Of a DNA stretch of 64,000 nt, positions 1-11,894 are shown one piece after another. Under the pieces are notes generated by a model, which was not told where the DNA came from, did no database searches, and worked only from the letters and a program-made list of their open reading frames with translations. The translations under genes were made by a program, and so were the position numbers. Position 1 is the first letter of the stretch. Every line of letters begins with the position of its first letter. Source of the DNA: Syngnathus acus. Lineage: Eukaryota; Chordata; Actinopteri; Syngnathiformes; Syngnathidae. The stretch spans positions 1-64,000 of the forward strand of contig NC_051089.1 of assembly GCF_901709675.1 (NCBI RefSeq), written 5' to 3'.

Positions 1-3000
1 CCAGCATCACCAGTTTTGCTTTCCATCCTTTTGGAGACTTTTTGGTGTCCGGCTCCACCGACACCAACATCAAGGTGTGTGTGTGTGTGTGTTGCTGTGT
101 GTTTGGCGCGATGCTCTGCTCTGCTCTCACGTCACCTGACTGTTCCGTGTCTCGTCACTGGCGGATGTCGTCCAACAGATGTGGGACGTGCGCAGGAAAG
201 GCCCCATTTACAGGTACAAGGTAAGATGGTGGCCCGCCGCGTCAGTTTCTCCTCCCTTGCCGGCTTGGAGCTCGCCTGACCCTCTTCCAGGGTCACACCG
301 CGGCCGTCCGGAGTTTGGCCTTCAGCCCTGACGGGAAGTGGTTGGCGTCGGCGAGCGACGACTGCACGGTCAAGGTAAAGGGGGCGGGATAAGTGGATGC
401 GCCTTTTGAAGCTTGTAACGCGTGGCCGTGTTGTGCCACAGCTGTGGGACCTGAAGCAGGCCAAGACCATCACAGAGTTCACGGCGCACACCGGCCGTGT
501 CGGCACCATCCAGTTCCACCCCAACGAATATCTGTTGGCCTCGGGTGGCGCCGACAGGTGCCCCCATCTCGCCGTGCCGTGCCACCGCTGCGCTGGCTTT
601 CCCCCTGCTCCTTGTGTGTGTGTGTGTGTGTGTGCGCGCAGGTGGGTGAGGCTGTGGGATCTGGAGAAGTTCTGCCAGGTAGGGGCGCTACAGGACACGG
701 GCGCCATCAGGTGAGTCGTGACCACACGCCTGGCACGTACGACGGCCAGTAGAAATGTCGCACGAGGCGGCGGCGGCGACCTGCTGCTCAGGCAGATGCT
801 TGGCCGCAAAGCAGATTGTTCAGCAAGCGCCTGCCTGCCTTCATCCTTCTCAAATAAATGACTAGCTGGAGCGAGAGGCGACGCTTCCGAGTCGCATCTT
901 GGTGACAAAGGTAGCAAAGGCGCTGTGCCGCTGTCCCGTTTTGCAGGGCAGGAGCAAGTGAGCGGAGGAGAAGCAAGCGCCGGCTCCCTCCGACCGCTCG
1001 CAAAATTCTCCTGCACGTGGGTGATGTCCTGAACGACGGCCTGCGCCTTTAGGGATTCCAAGCCTCCTCGAGCGACATTTAGCTCGAGCGCAGACGTCGT
1101 GCGGACGCTCTCGAGTGTGGCTCGTCGGTCTTTGGGCCGAAGCCACGTGAAGCTTTTTCACACAAATCTCCCGCAGGTGTGTGATGTTCAGCGCCGACGG
1201 CAGCTGCCGGTACAGCGGCCACGCCGACGTCCTGGGCGTGTGCGCGTGGGAACCCGAGCGCTGGCTGGACACTGGGACGGTGGGCTGGGGGCGGGTGGCC
1301 GACCTGGCGCTCTGCAACCAGCAGCTGGTGCGTTGCGTCCCGAGCGCCGAGTGAAAACCTGCGCAACCAAGACCACAGTGGCGGCACCGGCGTGGGCTCA
1401 CGTTTCCTGTCCTGTCTTTTTGGACGGTCAGATGGGCGTGTCTCACCAGCTGAGCAGCGTGTCAACCTACGTGGTGGACCTTAAGCGCGTCAAGACCAGC
1501 GCTGCGCCAAACGCCGCCGCGGAGAATGACATGGCTCCGGCGGCCCCGGCCGGCGTGCAGCCCACCGGCGGCAAGGCGGGCGGACCGCGCCGCAGCTACC
1601 AACGCCCGGCCTCGCCGTCTCAAGGGTGAGACATGGGGAGCGGCGCGGCTGGCTCCACGCCGTCGGGAGCCCTATGCTAATCCTGCGTCTTCAGCCTCAA
1701 GAGGAGCGCGGAAGCCGAGAGGCGGAGTCCCGAAGGGGAGAGGCGTAGCCCCAGCGAAGACGAGGCGGACGACAAAGCTTCCTCGGCCCAAATCCACAAC
1801 GCGCAAGACTACCGGGAAATATTCCAGCCCCGCAACGCCATCTGTACAGACGCCCGCGCGCACGCAGGCACAAGCCTGCAGGTCACGCAGGTCACCGACT
1901 CTTTTGCCTTCAGGTCGGACGCCTCCCGGGATGTCGGAGCCTTTTCCCAGCCCGCCCGAGGACGGTGAGTCCAGCTCGTCGTCACGCGGCGACATCACGT
2001 GACCGCCGTGGCATCTTCCCTGTCCTCAGAAGGAGCCGATGGCAATGTGGCGGCGGCAGCGCTTTGTCCCGACCAACAGCTGCCGGTCAGCCAGCATCCC
2101 TCCCTCCCTCCCCCAGGGCGCGTGTGCGTCCCGGCCGCTCAAAGTCTGCTCTGCGTGTGACAGGTTTCCACGGCGGCGGCCCCGTCCACTCCGGTCCAGC
2201 GGGTAGAGCCGACGGTGGGTTGCCTGTGTGAAACGGGCCGCCCCGTCCGCCAGCGAGCAAGCCCAGCCTCCGCCGGTCGAAATATTCCCGGCCAGCAGGA
2301 GCGAGCCCAGCGGCCTGACGTGGCCCGACTTCCTGTCGGTGAGGCTTCCATTGTGTTCGCAGGCCGCCCGCTGCGCCTTATCGCAGCATGCGCTTTTTTG
2401 CCTCCAGGCCCGCCGCGGCGAGGAAATCCTAAGCGAGAGCGACGTTTTGAATCACATCCAAAACGGGCACGCCACCCATGTGCGTCATGCTCAGCAACCG
2501 ACGCAAGAACCTGCAAAGTGTCAGAGACGTGTGGGCCCGCCAGGGCATCAAGGTAAGGCCACAACAGGCAGCGGGCCATTGCTCTTTCCATTAGCGACAC
2601 ACGCCTGAAACACACCACCCTCGTAGCGGGCGGTCCGGCCTGCTTGAATTCAACAGATGCGGGAGGTAGCGCCGTTGGCAAGATTTCAAAAATGGTGTTT
2701 GAATGCCACGGAGCAGAGCCACTTGCTGACGAGTGTGTTGCTACATTGAAACCTCACGTGTGGTCCGCAGAGCGCGCTGGACGTCGCCGTCGCAATGAAC
2801 GACCTGTCCATAGTCGTGGATGTCCTCAACATCATCAACGTGCAACCGTCAGTCGCACGCCCACGCGCACGCGGTGTGTCGTGCGCGGGACATGATGTAC
2901 AGTGTGCGTGTGTGCGTGCGTGCGTGTTCAGGTCGCTATGGACTTTGGATGTGTGCGCAAGCAGCCTTCCTCAGATTGACACCCTTCTGCAGAGTAAATA

Positions 3001-3420
3001 TGAAAGGTCAGTCGCTCGTGCTGCTGGTGTGTGCGCGCGCGCGTTCACGTGTGGCTTGACCGACCGCACACTGTTGGTGCGTGCCAGTTTACTGCAGTGC
3101 GGTTGCACATCCCTGAAGAATCATCATGAAATATTTCTGGCCGCTGGTCTGCGAAACGCTGAGGGCGGGGCCATCGGTGGGCGTGGACGTCACGCGAGAG
3201 GAACGGTGAGCGGCAGCGCCGACCCCTGTCTGGTTTTCCCTCAGAGCGACCTCTGACCCCGGACGCGTCTTCTTCAGGCAGCACAAGTGCCACGTGTGCA
3301 GCAAGCATCTGCAGAACATCAACAACGTGGTGAAGAGCAAAGCGGCGCAGGTGGGGCGGCAACGGCTCCGCCTTCGGGGAACTGCGGATGCTCATGGCGC
3401 AGCTGGACCAACACTCGTGA
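1..3420 (+). CDS. katnb1: Katanin p80 WD40-repeat subunit B1 (5' truncated by window)
   Basis: Regulatory subunit of the microtubule-severing enzyme katanin; it targets the p60 ATPase to centrosomes and spindle poles. Visible exons: <1-74, 179-220, 291-374, 442-557, 642-710, 1177-1327, 1432-1625, 1695-1843, 1914-1964, 2030-2085, 2164-2214, about 2254-2337, 2408-2552, 2771-2847, 2932-3006, 3088-3205 and 3278-3420. The first six encode WD40 blades ([35 protein letters not shown]). The middle is a low-complexity linker ending in [16 protein letters not shown]. The last five encode the con80 domain that binds p60 ([39 protein letters not shown]). Three small indels break the frame in conserved exons: near 2476, near 3117 and at 3357-3361. 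After the last one the expected C-terminus ([13 protein letters not shown]) is readable in the shifted frame, with TGA at 3418-3420. The boundary of the exon near 2254 is uncertain. The upstream blades lie left of the window. Confidence 0.93.
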
Positions 3421-4510
3421 ACGCCGCCAGATCCTCCTCTGCTCGGTCGCCTCTTCGCCCGGCGGCCGGCGCCGGCCGTCAGAATTTTGGGCCGCGGGTG
3501 GCAAATTCGGGGCCTCGCTCCGAGGAAGTGCGCTGACGACGGGATTCGTAGGCGGACCGACTCGCCCGAGCCGCTTAGTGCCTTTGGCCCATTTGGGGAA
3601 TAGGCACCCGCGTCGGTTTTCAATGGCCGATGGCGGGATGGCCACTTTGATAGGGCGCCGCCTATTGTTAGCGCTCCATGAAATGCTGATTCTCCGTGTC
3701 ATCGTTGCACTCTGAAGATGTCGTGTACGAACAGTATTTGGAAATAAACAAAATCTTTTGAACTTTGGCCCGCTTACTATTGCGTACATCACCTTGCGGG
3801 CGTTGATCCATATAACATGGCTCAAATCAATTTGGGGGCGGGGTAGGACGACAGCATGCACGGCGCATCGTCACTGTCACCGTCAGGCGGGTGGGCGCTA
3901 AGCTGTCTTTGTCCAAATTTGCTCAACGTCAGCTTTTGTCACCAATGGCCAGTCTCTACGACTTGTCCGCAATGACGAGATGCCTGACGCGGACTCGGAT
4001 ATGAATGGACCGTCGAGATGGTCCACGGCCCTCTAGTGGTCTGTGGCGCTATTGCAGGTGACCCGTGGAAAATAATTGTAATATTTATTAAAGTAAAATG
4101 GATTCATTATTTGGACTTGATTGATTTTCCAGCTCATTTGTGAATCATGTGTCTGTCCAAATGATGTCAACTGCAGCGGAGATTCCAAAATAGACTTAGC
4201 CTGTATAGGGTTACCCTTCTTCGGTGCAAAATATAGTTTAATAATATTCCGCCAAAGCAGTGGTCCCCGAGACCTGCTTGCTTGACCTAGGTGCCAGTCA
4301 GCCGGCCGCCGGAAGGAAATTGACAGTTCCTTTTGGCGACCGCAGGGTGGCGATAAGCAGCACGTCTGCACCTGGGCCGGCGCCCAGAGAGACAGACAAA
4401 GAAGTAGACACGGAAGTACGCGTGGCTCCGACCCGTTGTTGATGTCGTCGGTACGTCGCCGTAGTTCCCCTTGGACACTTTAGCTAGTCTTCTCGTCGTT
4501 GTGTTCCGCC
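3421..4510. other. Intergenic: KATNB1 3' end and COG8 upstream region
   Basis: AATAAA at 3743-3748 is the likely KATNB1 polyadenylation signal. The rest shows no conserved coding exon, repeat family or RNA gene that I recognise. The last about 200 bases before the COG8 ATG are GC-rich and should hold its promoter and 5' UTR. Confidence 0.6.
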
Positions 4511-7500
4511 ATGGCGATGGTGGACGTGGAGGACGAAAGCAATTGGGCGTCCGTCTTCCAGGACTGTTTCCCGGACAGCTGGAGGGACAGAGCGGACCTG
4601 GCCGCCTACTTGGCGGAGCTCAGCTCGTTGGGCGTGGAGCAGCTGGGCCGCGAGCAGGAGCGGCTGGCGGACGAGCGAGCCAGCATCCTGGAGCAGACCC
4701 GACACTGGCTTCGCCAACTACCACACTTTTATCCGCACCGCCGACTGCACCGAGCGCATCTACCGAGACTTCGGCCGCGTCGAGGCCGCCGTGTCGCGGT
4801 TGCTCGACAAGCTGCCCGCGCTGGGGACAGAGATGCCGGTCGGTCCGCGACCACCACGCACCAGCGCGCGCATTCGCCCTGGCTCACATTGACCGATTAT
4901 GTTTGGCTGGGAGTTTTTTGCTTTCCTACCCGCTTTCGAATTAGGCACCAAGCGGCGGCGGCGACGCCGATTTATGGAATAACAGTTCTGACGAGGCCGT
5001 GTCGTTTCCTGTGCGCTTGCGTTCAGGAGCTTTGCGAAGGAGGCGGAACAGATGTCGGCGAGCCGTCGCATGAACACGCTGACTCTGAACCGCCACACGG
5101 AGATCCTGGAGATCCTGGAGATCCCGCAGCTGATGGACACGTGCGTGCGCAACGCTTACTACGACCAAGCGCTGGAGCTGGCCGCCTACGTGCGCAGGCT
5201 GGACAAGAAACACGCAGCGCTTCCAGTCATACGGGTGATGCGCGGCGCGCGCGCACGCACGAACGCACCACACACGCAGGCGTGTTGCTGGTGCCGGAGG
5301 CGGTGGGCGATCGCGTCGTGTCCTCTGCTCCGAACAACAAAAGGAGAAGAGCAGCCCGTACGATCGAAGTCTAAATGTTGCCCGACCGTTGATGTGCTCT
5401 CGTCCTGGGCCTCTCAGGGCCTGTTGCGTGAAGTGGCGGAGAGTACTCAGCTGATGCTGCTCCAACTCCTGCAGCAGCTGCGCAGCGACGGGCAGCTGTC
5501 GTCGTGCCTGCGCGCCGTGGGGTACCTGCGCCGCATGGACGCCTTGGACGAGGCCCGGCTGCGCGTCAGTTCCTGCAGGCGCGCGCGCCTGGCTGCGAGC
5601 GGCGCTGGACGCCGTCCCCGACGCCGAGCCCTACGCGCACATCAGCAAGAGCGCCGAGGGCGTGCCGCGTGCACCTCTTTGACATCGTCACGCAGTACCC
5701 GCGCCATCTTCTCGGAGCAGCGGCGCACAGGGCGCCGCGCCGCAGCGGGCCGACGTCCTCCACGCTGGGTGCTCTCCGAGGTGCTGCTTTTGCGCCATGG
5801 GGAAGAGTTCGGGGCGGGGGCGCAAATGGCCAAAAGGCTTGATGGAGAGCCAGAAGGGTTAGTTTCCATCTTGTTGCTCTCGGGCCCTCAAGTCCAAGCA
5901 CACGCCCCAGGTCCTCAAATGGCCGAAAAGGCTCGATGGAGAGCCAGAGTTTAGTTTCCATCTTGTTGTCCAAGCACACGCCCTTGGTTCTCACTCGGAG
6001 ACAGTTCAGTGCAGCCAATTGGAGTGCTCTTGCGTCTGCCCAGCGAATTGCTCTCGCATCTCCTCAAATTGGCGGGATGAACCCCCCACCCGACCTTTAA
6101 TTGGCACTTGGATCCAACGGTCCTTTATTGGCGAGATGCACGCCCGCCCCCCTATCTGCGTACGAGTTCAAAGCTATGTGGCCTTTGGTGTGTGTGCAGG
6201 TGTGCGAGTTGGTGGAGGTGCTGGAGCGCGACCTCCGACGTGGCGCCGGCGCCCGACTGGACTCGCTGGCGGCGCAGTGCATGTACCTGGGCCTGTCCTT
6301 CAGCCGGGTGGGCGTGGACTTCCGTGGCCGGCTGGCGGCCGCCCTGGCGCAGGCGGCGGCCGAGGCCTTCGGGAGCGCGGCGCGTGAAGGCAGCGGCGCC
6401 ACTTCCAGCAGGTAATGAGCGGCTACGCCCGCCGTGGCGGCGCCGCTACGTAGCCAGGTACGCCCCGCGCAGGCGCCAACGGATCCGCGCCGGAACTTGG
6501 GCGCCGCCCGCCACCCTCCTGGACTTCCGCGCCGCTGGTCGCTTTCCCTCAACCATATCCTGGCCCGCGTTCAACGACCTGCGCCTGTGCTGCCCCTGGC
6601 ACTGGCCCAGTGCGGTCACCGCAGACTTGCACCACGCCCTCGTGCCACGTAAGGCAAACGCGCTCACGCACTCACGCAGACGCCCCTTGGGGCGAGGTGG
6701 GGGGTAGGTTGGGGGGGGACACGATGACCGACGACCACGGTTGAGAGGGCAAGTCTTTCCATTCTGGGATTTTACTTCCTCATTTGCAACATGTGCGAGA
6801 AAGGGCGGCCGGCCGATCTCCTCCGCGTACCCTCGCCTGCCGGCATCTGATTGAGGGTTTGACGGCACGGTCGCGAGTCTCTGTTCCCGCCATCGCGGTC
6901 CAAGTACTTGGACGGCCATCGGGCGAAGGTCATGTCAGTCAGCGAGCGCCGCCTTTTGGTTACATTTTTTCATTTGTTTGTTTCACCCTGACCTTCACCC
7001 CAAGGCCGCGTCCGTGACGTTTTTGTCAAAAGCGTGTGGCATGACGCATTGCATCCTCCCGGCAGGTGACCGCTCAGCTGTCGGCGTTCCACCGCGCCGA
7101 GGACTCGGCATTCAGTAACGGCGAGCGTCGAGTTTTTGTGCGTATGTGCCGCGTCTACGCCCGAGACATGCTGCCCTTCCTGGACCGATGCCTCCAGATC
7201 CTGTTTCCCGCCCAGCAGATAGCGCTCGTCCTTGGTCAGAAGCCTTCATTATCATTAGGGATGCTTGAGCTTATTGTCACACCAAAACCTGATCGCACTT
7301 GTACTTTGGATACTTGCAATGTCCCCAACATACAATGAACGATCCCGTTGTGTCTCAATTGGTATTCTGTGCAGGTGTTCCAGCGTCGCAAGTGCTCAAC
7401 AGTGAGGGTTTGGGCCGCGTGGACGCCGAGCGGCTGCTGGAGCCGCTTGGGTTCTTGCCGCCCGAGGACGAGGGATCTCCGTCCAACGTCGGCGGCGCAG

Positions 7501-7577
7501 AGTCGAGCGACGCCGTATCGGGCGTCAGCGCCTCCCCGCGACGCGCCGTCGAGTCCGCGCTCCGAAGACACCGATGA
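4511..7577 (+). CDS. cog8: Conserved oligomeric Golgi complex subunit 8 (frame disrupted)
   Basis: COG8 belongs to lobe B of the COG tether for retrograde intra-Golgi vesicle traffic. Start ATG 4511 opens a conserved N-terminus (ESNWASVFQDCFPDSW). Exons: 4511 to about 4838; 5027-5234, the best conserved, with RHTEILEILEIPQLMDTCVR; 5418 to about 5800; 6200 to about 6655, with QCMYLGLSFSRVGVDFRG and FNDLRLCCP; 7066-7234, with FHRAEDSAFSNGERRVFV; 7375-7577. AATAAA lies at 7716-7721. Exons 1, 3 and 4 need several one- or two-base corrections to stay in the COG8 frame. Examples are at 4699-4716 in exon 1, near 5569, 5590, 5668 and 5698 in exon 3, and at several points in 6390-6640. Exons 2, 5 and 6 are clean. 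Splice sites are preserved and non-coding drift is not obvious, so indel errors in a GC-rich locus seem likelier than a pseudogene, but decay cannot be excluded. Confidence 0.9.
5825..5995 (+). repeat. Two-copy tandem repeat (94-bp period) in COG8 intron
   Basis: Two direct copies beginning ATGGCC at 5825 and 5919 share most of their bases, with two short deletions in the second copy. They lie between COG8 coding exons and are probably intronic. Confidence 0.75.
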
Positions 7578-8449
7578 CCCGGGCGAGCGACCCGGCGTGA
7601 AGACAGCCGAGAAACAGAGAACCTGTTGTGGCGACCAGAACCCTGAGCCGCCGGTTGACCGAGGAATGACTCGATCGGCGGAGAATGGTGACCGTGTTGT
7701 TTGGAAGGCAAAGCCAATAAAAGGCCGCACGGAAAAGGATGTGGCCTTTTTTTTCTCTCTCCAAATGAATGGAAATGTGACCGCAGAGGGCGGGACTCCC
7801 ACCTACGAGCAAAAGTGGTCAACATTTGGCTGGAAACCCCGGCACTAGAGACTCCCGCAGAGACGAAAGGCTTTCAGACGCCAGAGGGCAGTGTTGCGCT
7901 TCTCAGATGGCCGGCGGCCACGTCTGACGAACACAAAGAAACAAAAATACTATCGAGGTCAGCACAGCATCATCAACTGAGGCATTTACCATACCGTTAC
8001 ATTAATCGACATTGAAATCAAGAAAATCGATTATGCCCAGGGCACAAACTAGATCAGGGGAAGGCTGTCGTTTCTTGTACCTCGCTAAGTCAAATGCTTG
8101 TGCCGATCAGGATGTATATGTCAAGTCAAACTAGTCGAACGAATGAGTGAAAATGTTTCAAAAGGAGTTCCGTCAGCTAGATAGTCCATCGACAGATCAA
8201 TCAATCAATCAATCTAGCTATCGGAGTCTGGCCGAGGGGGCGCCACGCACGGTCAGTCGTGAAGAAGGAAAAGAAGTTGTTTGCCCGTCAAGCGCGAGAA
8301 GAAGAAGGAAAAGAAGTTGTTTGCCCGTCAAGCGCAAGAAGAAGAAGACGACGACGAAGAAGAGGACGCAACTGCAACTGCTGCTGCTGTGCGGTCGCGG
8401 GTCTCGCCGGTTGCCTCTGTTGCCTTGCGGCGTTCGTGCTTCGCTCGGC
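7578..8449. other. Intergenic: COG8 3' end and GTF2A2 upstream region
   Basis: COG8 polyadenylation signal AATAAA at 7716-7721. Position 8261-8340 is a perfect or near-perfect two-copy tandem repeat (40-bp period, purine-rich GAAGAAGGAAAAGAAG core). It lies about 110 bases upstream of the GTF2A2 ATG, in its promoter or 5' UTR. No other feature was seen. Confidence 0.6.
8261..8340 (+). repeat. 40-bp tandem duplication upstream of GTF2A2
   Basis: Two consecutive 40-bp copies start at 8261 and 8301; the region continues as GAAGAA-rich sequence to about 8370. Confidence 0.85.
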
Positions 8450-9849
8450 ATGGCGTACCAGTTGTATAGGAACACCACGTTGGGAAACAGTTTGCAGGAG
8501 AGCCTGGACGAGCTCATTCAGGTGAGCAGCGAGCGTGCTAGCTGCTAATGCTTCCGCTAGCCCCCGGCTCAAACCTCTTCGACTTCTTCTGCCGACTAAC
8601 ACACACTCGCCATTCCCATCGGCACGTTCGCTCGTTTAGGTTGGCTCACACAATGATATGGCAACATACGCGCCTGTCCTCCCAATTTGCGCTACGGCAG
8701 CCCGTTCGCCATATTGGATGTGGCACATCGACGCCCCGACTCGACAGACTCCATGAGCGGGGACGATGCACATTCATCAAGGACGGACGGCTCGCACAAG
8801 ACAGCTTGCGCCAATGACTGGCACTGTCTGCTAGCTGGTGTGTTTTATGCCCTGCGTTGTATTCTGCGTTTTTTTTTTTTTTTTTTTTAAACTGGAGTGA
8901 AGTTGGGCGGCACGGTGTGAGCACGTCGCCCCACCGTTCGGCGGTGCGGGGTTCCATTCCCGCTCCAGCCCCTTTTTTGCATGTTCTCCCCGTGGCTGCG
9001 TGGGTTTCCTTCCTCCAGGCACTTCCACATTCTCAAGATCCGCACAGAGGACCGCTCCAGATTGCCCGTAGGTGCAATGGTCGTTTGTCTATGCCCACCC
9101 TGCGATAGGTTGAGGGCGTCCCCCAGCGACCGCCCAAACTCAGCCGGAATGAGCTCTGGCGCCGACACACGGCCAGGAGATGGCTCTGGTGGGACCGAGA
9201 AAAGTCTAAAGGAGACATATCTTCAATCCGGACAATAATACAAGTGTTTTGGTATCATGAACAGTATCGACTGTGACCTTTTACACTGGCAATGACATGG
9301 GTCCGAAAAGGCCGTAGCGCTTTGTATGAAACGTGGCGTGCATTCCTAACCAAACGTACCATTCTTGTTTGTCTGTCAGACGCAGCAGATCACGCCCCAG
9401 TTGGCCCTGCAGGTTCTTCTCCAGTTTGACAAAGCCATCAACACGGCGCTGGCCAACCGCGTTCGCAACCGCGTCAACTTCAAGGTGAGCCCGCCGGGGG
9501 ACGCCTGCACGGCCCGTGTCCATTTGTCTGCAATTTGCGCCCGCCGCCCTTGAACAAAGTCCGAGCGCTACTTTTGCCGTTCTGGCGCGTCTTGACTTTG
9601 CGGCGCTTGTGTCGTCAGGGTTCGCTGAACACGTATCGCTTTTGCGACAACGTGTGGACCTTTGTGTTGAACGACGTGGAGTTTCGAGAAGTCACCGACC
9701 TGGTCAAGGTGGACAAAGTCAAGATTGTGGCGTGCGACGGAAAGAGTAAGTGGGCACGTGCGCGAGCCTCCTGCACCTTGCTCTGTCTTCTACGTTACCA
9801 ATGAGTACACTTGTCTTTTCCAGATTCTGGCTCCAATGCCGCGGAGTGA
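8450..9849 (+). CDS. gtf2a2: Transcription initiation factor IIA subunit 2 (TFIIA gamma)
   Basis: Small subunit of TFIIA. It stabilises TBP on the TATA box and opposes negative cofactors during RNA polymerase II pre-initiation complex assembly in the nucleus. Four coding exons: 8450-8521, 9380-9484, 9619-9745 and 9824-9849. They sum to 330 nt, giving 109 residues, the usual family length. Diagnostic segments are [20 protein letters not shown] at the N-terminus (helical bundle), [18 protein letters not shown], and [19 protein letters not shown] in the C-terminal beta-barrel half. All junctions are GT-AG. Intron 1 (858 bp) contains a SINE. AATAAA at 9965-9970 is the likely polyadenylation signal. 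The frame is intact and identification is secure. Confidence 0.97.
8890..9170 (+). mobile_element. tRNA-related SINE of the common teleost 'GGGCGGCACGGTG' type
   Basis: Starts GGGCGGCACGGTG at about 8906, followed by a degenerate Pol III A box and the B-box-like GGGGTTCCATTCC. It then has the conserved body TGCATGTTCTCCCCGTG, later CCTGCGATAGGTTG and CTCAGCCGGAATGAGCTCTGG. A T-run (8870-8888) precedes it. It lies in intron 1 of GTF2A2, sense orientation. The family assignment comes from memory of the consensus pattern. Confidence 0.75.
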
Positions 9850-10731
9850 GCGTGAGCCTTCTGCCGAGAGCCTCGCCTCAAGTGTACATATGCGTGTCAT
9901 TTATGTGTGCAAGGCAACTTGCAGCATTTTCTTTTAGTCTTGTTTTCTACTTTGATGAAACTTGAATAAAAAAGAAAAAGTCAAGTGGGTGTGTCTTTTG
10001 GCTGACGGCGGCGAGCGTCTGCGGCACTGCAACAGAGAGTGGGCTGGCTGCCGCTGCCTTTGACTGAACGATAAGACGCTCTTCTGGGAAGAGACGCTGG
10101 TCGCAAAGAGAAGCTTCTCGGATCGGGCAAGAAGAGCAGCGAAAGAAAGTCGGCCGAGTCGTAACGCGGGCGGAAGGAAGGAAGCGGAGGATGCGCCACT
10201 GCAGCTGTGTGGTTGCGAGTGAGTCACTGCAAAGCAGGTCAGACTCGCTGACACGCACGGACGGCTTCCTGTCTCGGGCGGGGGCCTTCATCTCCCTGCG
10301 CAACCATCAAAGGCCAGATGAGGGCCTACTTCGCAGCGGAAGGAGAGAGGTTCCCATGTCCTGGCTCTGCCCCTTCACTTTGCCTTTGCCCTGGCTCTTT
10401 GTGGCGAATGTCGGGCAGGAGCCTGGCCGGGGGGTGGGGGGGTGACTGGCTAGCTAGCTAACGAGCGCGTGTCTGCGGGGAAGTCACCATCCTTTCATCC
10501 CAAAACGGAACCTGACCAGATCAAAGAATCGAAAGTGGGTCGGGCGTCACGCTTTGACGCGCCCCGTCACACTTTGACACGCCGGCCGGTGCGGTTTTAG
10601 CGAGGAAGATCAAAGATGACACGGGCGCCGGCAGATGAGGATAAAGGCCCCCGAGGAATGGCGCAGACTTGTCATTGGTGCACCTCCGGCGGCCGTCGTG
10701 TGACAAGGGAGCGTTCCGCTGAGTGACGACA
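9850..10731. other. Intergenic: GTF2A2 3' end to IL-17 gene start
   Basis: AATAAA at 9965-9970 ends GTF2A2. I see no coding exon, RNA gene or recognisable repeat in the remainder. Confidence 0.55.
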
Positions 10732-11894
10732 ATGTTTCCCACGCTAAACGGTGCCCTCCTGACGGTAAGACCCGAGCCAGGCCGTGTATGCTGGCTGGCC
10801 AAGCATCTCCTCAGATGGAGAGGCCCTCCCTCCCCTCCGTGGCTTTTGAGCTGTCTCCGTACGTCTGTCCATTGTCCCTGTGCGCAGCATTCTGCGTCCG
10901 TCTGTGTTGCGGCGCGCGCTCGCCTTTCCGTTTGTTCACCGCCGCCGGGTCGAGTCCCGTCCATTTCAAAACCTGGAGCAGGGGCCGGCGCAGTTGGCAG
11001 GATGCAACGGATGGCGCGCGGGCGTGGCGCCGTACCGAGCGACCATTTAAGACGCCCCCCCGCCCGCTCTTGGTGGCAACGCTTGGTGGCAGATCTATCT
11101 CAGTGTGCTGTCGTCTCCCTTTGGGGCGACGACACAGAGTCACAGTGAAATGGTCGGCGCACATACTACGTGCCGTGCCGTCCTCCGGTTTGTTTTTTCG
11201 CGCCCCGTGCTTGAAGCAGGTAGCGTAAAATGAAGAAGGAACGGCGTCACCTGATGTCTGCCCTTTCCCGTGCACGTTCCGCTTTCAACCATCCGTCGGC
11301 CATAATGGGCGTACCGTGATACTTTTCGTTCCTGTCGTGGTCTTTCTTAGCTTTGATGAGCGCTGGGTGCGATGCGTTCAGGTGGCGATGGCAATGTCGA
11401 CGGCGTTGATGTGGGAGGGCACGGCGGTGGCCGCGGTGGGAGCAGACCGCCGGTCCGAAGACAGGAGCCACGAGGCGCCGACCGAAACGGTGACCCTCGA
11501 GTTCAACCCAGACGTCTTGCTCTCTGCCAAAACGTTGCGAGCGCTGCACAACCGCTCCATCTCACCCTGGACGTATAAGTAGGGAAACGCGCACGCACAC
11601 ATCCATGCAGTTCCATATTGATGACCCTGTGGCGCTCGCTCAGCGTGTCGCAGGACGCGGCGCTCTTCCCTCCCGTGTCTGAGGCCCGCTGCGTGTTGCG
11701 CGGCTGCCTGGACTCGAGCGGCGTGGAGGACCTGAGGCTGGAGTCGCGGCCCATCCTGCATCAGGTTCTGCTGCTGCGCCGCGTCAAGTCGTCGGGCGCC
11801 CCCCCCGCATCAGATGCGCCGCTACCGCTTGGAACGTCGCCTCGTCGCCGTCGGCTGCACGTGTGTCAGAGATCAGCAGCGGCCACGCCTCTGA
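10732..11894 (+). CDS. Interleukin-17 family cytokine
   Basis: Secreted cystine-knot cytokine. Three exons: 10732-10764 (11 codons; a tiny first coding exon is typical of IL-17 genes), 11382-11578 and 11611-11894. The joined N-terminus (MFPTLNGALLT then VAMAMSTALMW) reads as a hydrophobic signal peptide. Family hallmarks are LHNRSISPWTY, EARCVLRGCLD, PILHQVLLLRR and the C-terminal RYRLERRLVAVGCTCV, which supplies the paired knot cysteines. The last exon is read in two frames: an extra C in the C-run near 11802-11809 breaks it. Discounting that base makes the exons sum to 513 nt, about 170 residues, a normal length. AATAAA at 11924-11929. Motifs resemble both IL-17A/F and IL-17C. The neighbours map to human 16q, where IL17C lies, which mildly favours C, but I cannot assign the paralogue. 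Confidence 0.85.

Noticed and set aside
132-1061. 309-codon minus-strand ORF
   Set aside because: Lies over KATNB1 WD40 exons and introns, including GT microsatellites; it has no recognisable domain.
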